Positions 12,760-14,823 of a stretch of DNA of 14,823 bases are shown in pieces (positions within the stretch are counted from its first letter, which is position 1; each line of letters begins with the position of its first letter). The stretch is from contig JAGPHL010000038.1 in the NCBI GenBank assembly GCA_018055515.1, positions 1-14,823 on the forward strand. Direction: 5' to 3'. A program made the translations under genes and the position numbers. Origin of the DNA: Anaerolineae bacterium. Lineage in GTDB: Bacteria; Chloroflexota; Anaerolineae; B4-G1; SLSP01. A model generated the notes under the pieces. That model ran no database searches, was not told the origin of the DNA, and worked only from the letters and a program-made list of their open reading frames with translations.

Positions 12760-14106
12760 ATGAAAACCGTTCTCGTACTTGGGACAGGCATGGTCGCCGG
12801 TCCCGCCATCACCTATCTGCTCGCTTTGCCAGAAATTCAAGTCCGCGTCGCCAGCCTGGACTACGAGCGCGCGCAAGCGCTCATCGGCGGACATCCGCGC
12901 GGCGCGGCGCAGCGGTTGGACGTCGAAGATCAGGCCGCGCTGCGTGACGCCATCGCCGCGCCCGAAGTCAGCCTTGTCATCAGCCTGCTGCCCTACATCT
13001 ACCACGTAAAAGTAGCGGAGGTCTGCGTCGCCCACGGCAAACATCTCGTCACCACTTCCTACGTCAGCCCTGAAATGCGGGCCCTCGACAAAGCCGCCAG
13101 CGAGGCCGGCGTCACCTTGCTCAACGAAATCGGCGCCGACCCCGGCATGGATCACATGTCCGCGATGCGGGTCATCCACGAGGTGCAGGAGGCCGGCGGC
13201 GAAATCACGCGGTTTCGTTCCTGGTGCGGCGGCCTCCCCGCGCCCGAAGCCAACACCAATCCGCTGGGCTACAAATTCTCGTGGAGTCCGCGCGGCGTGC
13301 TGCTGGCAGGGCGCAATCCCGCCCACTATCTGGAAGAAGGGGAAGAGATCACCATCCCTGCCGGCGAGCTCTTCGAGCATCACTGGCCCGTCGCCATCCC
13401 CGGCCTGCCCCTGCTGGAGGGCTACCCCAACCGCGACGCGCTGCCCTACGCCGATTTGTACGGCATCCGCACCGCGCGCACCCTCTTCCGCGGCACGCTC
13501 CGCTATCCGGGATGGTGTGAGGCGTTGAACGTGCTTCTGAAATTGGGATTCCTGGAGCTCGAGCCGCAGACCTGGCCCCAGGCAACTCTGGGAGCATGGA
13601 CGGCGGCCCTCCTCGGTTGCGAGGACACCCGTCCCGACGCCGTGCGCCGCGCGCTCGCCGCTCGCGCGGGCCTCGAGCCCCACGCCGCGCCGGTGGAGGC
13701 CCTCGCCTGGCTGGGACTGTTCTCCGCCGACCCCCTGCCGCTCCGTCACGGCGGACCCATTGACGTGCTCACGGCCTGCATGTTAGCGCGGATGCAATTT
13801 GCAGCCGACGAGCGCGACATGCTCGTCATGCACCACGAATTTGGCATCGCCTACCCCGAACGGGAGGAGCACCGCACCTCCACCTTGCTCGTCTATGGCA
13901 TCCCCGGCGGCGACACCGCCATGGCGCGCGCCGTGGGACTCTCGGCGGCGATAGGAGGCCGGCTGTTGCTCGAAGGCGCCCTGCGACGGCCCGGCGTTCT
14001 CATCCCCACTCTGCCAGAAATCTACCTGCCGGTGCTCGGCGAGCTCGCGTCCTACGGCCTCCGCTTCGAGGAACAGGGCACGGTAGTTGCAGGCGGCCCG
14101 GCGTAA
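12760..14106 (+). CDS. Saccharopine dehydrogenase (glutamate-forming)
   Basis: Second enzyme of the saccharopine route: saccharopine + NAD(P)+ + water give glutamate and alpha-aminoadipate semialdehyde. The 448 residues follow the C-terminal half of eukaryotic AASS and yeast Lys9 throughout: Rossmann VLVLGTGMVAGPAI (4-17), VISLLPYIYH (73-82), GADPGMDHM (125-133), CGGLPAPE (156-163), NPLGYKFSWSPRGVL (167-181), LEGYPNRD (219-226), FRGTLRYPGW (243-252) and a C-terminal dimer/catalytic region ending LPEIYLPVLGEL. The start at 12760 is preferred because the fold begins with MKTVLVLG and AAGGAG (12743-12748) lies 11 bases upstream; the in-frame ATG at 12679 would add 27 residues translated from octamer repeats. 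The gene forms a unit with LKR and is probably co-transcribed. Expression may depend on the repeat arrays in the 127-base spacer. Family assignment is secure; NAD versus NADP use is not determined here. Confidence 0.93.
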   Translation: MKTVLVLGTGMVAGPAITYLLALPEIQVRVASLDYERAQALIGGHPRGAAQRLDVEDQAALRDAIAAPEVSLVISLLPYIYHVKVAEVCVAHGKHLVTTSYVSPEMRALDKAASEAGVTLLNEIGADPGMDHMSAMRVIHEVQEAGGEITRFRSWCGGLPAPEANTNPLGYKFSWSPRGVLLAGRNPAHYLEEGEEITIPAGELFEHHWPVAIPGLPLLEGYPNRDALPYADLYGIRTARTLFRGTLRYPGWCEALNVLLKLGFLELEPQTWPQATLGAWTAALLGCEDTRPDAVRRALAARAGLEPHAAPVEALAWLGLFSADPLPLRHGGPIDVLTACMLARMQFAADERDMLVMHHEFGIAYPEREEHRTSTLLVYGIPGGDTAMARAVGLSAAIGGRLLLEGALRRPGVLIPTLPEIYLPVLGELASYGLRFEEQGTVVAGGPA

Positions 14107-14127
14107 GCACTTTGCGGAGAAGTCGAG

Positions 14128-14133
14128 TATAAT
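14128..14133 (+). promoter_or_regulatory. -10 box before the 2H phosphoesterase gene
   Basis: A perfect TATAAT lies 41 bases before the GTG start, in the 68-base gap after saccharopine dehydrogenase. No convincing -35 box is found at 16-18 bases, so the promoter call is tentative. Confidence 0.4.
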
Positions 14134-14174
14134 ACGCAGCGGCCTGACATATCAACCCAAACCAGAAGAATACC

Positions 14175-14813
14175 GTGACGCACGAGAGGACTCAAGAGGC
14201 TTCCTTCGATATTACCGGCGATATTACCGGCGGGACGCCCCACGCAGCGCCGGCGGCCACCGACCGCAGGCTGGAAGCCGTCGTCTCTGTGCTGGACGAG
14301 CGCTCTCAGGAGCAAGTGCTGGCGCTCTGGGAGGAGCTGCGGCGAGAATTCCACATCACGGACAACTACACGGCGCCCATCCCGCACTTCTCCTATCATG
14401 TCGCCCAGGCCTACGACCCCGAGGCCCTCGACCAGGCCCTGCGCGAATTCGCCGGGGAATGGGCGCCCTTTCACGTCCGCACGGGGGGCCTGGGAGTATT
14501 CACGGGTTCCCAACCGGTGCTCTACATTCCCATCGTGCGCGAGGCGCGCCTCTCGCTCTTCCACGCAGAACTGTGTCGGCGCCTGCGTCCCCTGGCCAGC
14601 GATCCCGCCCCGTACTACTTCCCGGAAAACTGGCTGCCCCACATCACCCTGACGCTTGGCGCGGTGGACCCCCAAACGCTGGCAGCCGTCATCGCCCATC
14701 TCAGCCCGCGCCGCTTCGACTGGAGCATGGCCGTGCACAATCTCACGGCCATCTGCGACGATTGCGGGGTGCTGGACGTGAACCAGCGCTATCCGCTGCA
14801 GGGAAGCCGCTGA
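14175..14813 (+). CDS. 2H phosphoesterase family protein (2'-5' RNA ligase / cyclic phosphodiesterase-like)
   Basis: The 212-residue protein carries the two histidine motifs of the 2H superfamily: PHFSYH (H71, S73) and LPHITLTLG (H156, T158), about 85 residues apart as expected for the two-lobed fold. Members cleave or join 2',5' or 2',3'-cyclic phosphate bonds in RNA or small nucleotides; the bacterial substrate is usually unknown. The core begins near residue 34 (EAVVSVLDE), where family members normally start. The first ~30 residues (HERTQEASFDITGDITGG...) are low-complexity, include a 12-base tandem duplication, and are probably disordered. The GTG at 14175 is the first supported start; only AGAAGA lies upstream, so the ribosome binding site is weak. 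A later non-ATG start near residue 33 cannot be excluded. It follows saccharopine dehydrogenase by 68 bases with its own TATAAT, so a functional link to lysine degradation is unlikely. The stop codon lies ten bases from the window end. Confidence 0.8.
   Translation: MTHERTQEASFDITGDITGGTPHAAPAATDRRLEAVVSVLDERSQEQVLALWEELRREFHITDNYTAPIPHFSYHVAQAYDPEALDQALREFAGEWAPFHVRTGGLGVFTGSQPVLYIPIVREARLSLFHAELCRRLRPLASDPAPYYFPENWLPHITLTLGAVDPQTLAAVIAHLSPRRFDWSMAVHNLTAICDDCGVLDVNQRYPLQGSR
14208..14231 (+). repeat. 12-base in-frame tandem duplication in the 2H gene
   Basis: GATATTACCGGC occurs twice in direct succession (14208-14219 and 14220-14231). The second copy is perfect, suggesting a recent slippage event. 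It lengthens the likely disordered N-terminus by four residues (DITG) without breaking the frame. Confidence 0.85.
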
Positions 14814-14823
14814 GGGCCAGAAT

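Noticed and set aside
12550..13749. 399-codon open frame on the minus strand across the LKR/SDH junction
   Set aside because: It crosses two real genes and the repeat arrays; part of it is only translated repeat (KSEKANQRKSE).

Overview
The window is GC-rich, gene-dense chromosomal DNA from a bacterium. Ten complete protein genes and the edge of an eleventh fill almost all of it, and no stretch longer than about 300 bases lacks a gene. I see no transposase, integrase, phage gene, CRISPR array, rRNA or tRNA. The gene content (long PPDK, ArgRS with a TIGS motif, separate lysine-ketoglutarate reductase and saccharopine dehydrogenase genes) and the short tandem heptamer/octamer arrays between genes remind me of Chloroflexota such as Anaerolineae. 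That assignment is an inference from memory, not something the sequence proves.

Left part, minus strand, read from right to left. argS (8813-7101), secG (7033-6809), an extracytoplasmic solute-binding protein of the oligopeptide type (6643-4952), ppdK (4892-1980), and a multi-TM protein with an SPFH/band 7-like domain (1745-33). The last gene ends in an ATGA overlap with the start of another gene that runs off the window edge. Despite the shared orientation these are probably several transcription units. secG, ppdK and the SPFH gene each have a recognisable promoter of their own, and a strong intrinsic terminator closes ppdK. Further right, also on the minus strand, are a class II fructose-bisphosphate aldolase (11080-10229) and an ATP-grasp ligase of unknown substrate (10129-8972).

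Right part, plus strand. A divergent intergenic region (11081-11288) separates fba from a two-gene lysine catabolic unit. Lysine-ketoglutarate reductase (11289-12632) and saccharopine dehydrogenase (12760-14106) correspond to the two halves of the eukaryotic bifunctional alpha-aminoadipic semialdehyde synthase. They are followed by a 2H phosphoesterase (2'-5' RNA ligase-like) with its own -10 box.

The metabolic genes fit a heterotroph that uses PPDK and aldolase at the lower and middle parts of glycolysis/gluconeogenesis, imports peptides, and degrades lysine through saccharopine to aminoadipate semialdehyde and glutamate.

I do not see an obvious new multi-gene system. The less ordinary signals are: (1) short-period (7 or 8 bp) tandem arrays in three intergenic regions, two of them as inverted pairs and one running into the 3' end of a gene; (2) a predicted two-hairpin, three-way-junction element between argS and the ATP-grasp gene; (3) an arginyl-tRNA synthetase whose HIGH motif reads TIGS; (4) the fusion of about seven membrane segments to an SPFH-like domain; (5) a PPDK about 90 residues longer than usual.
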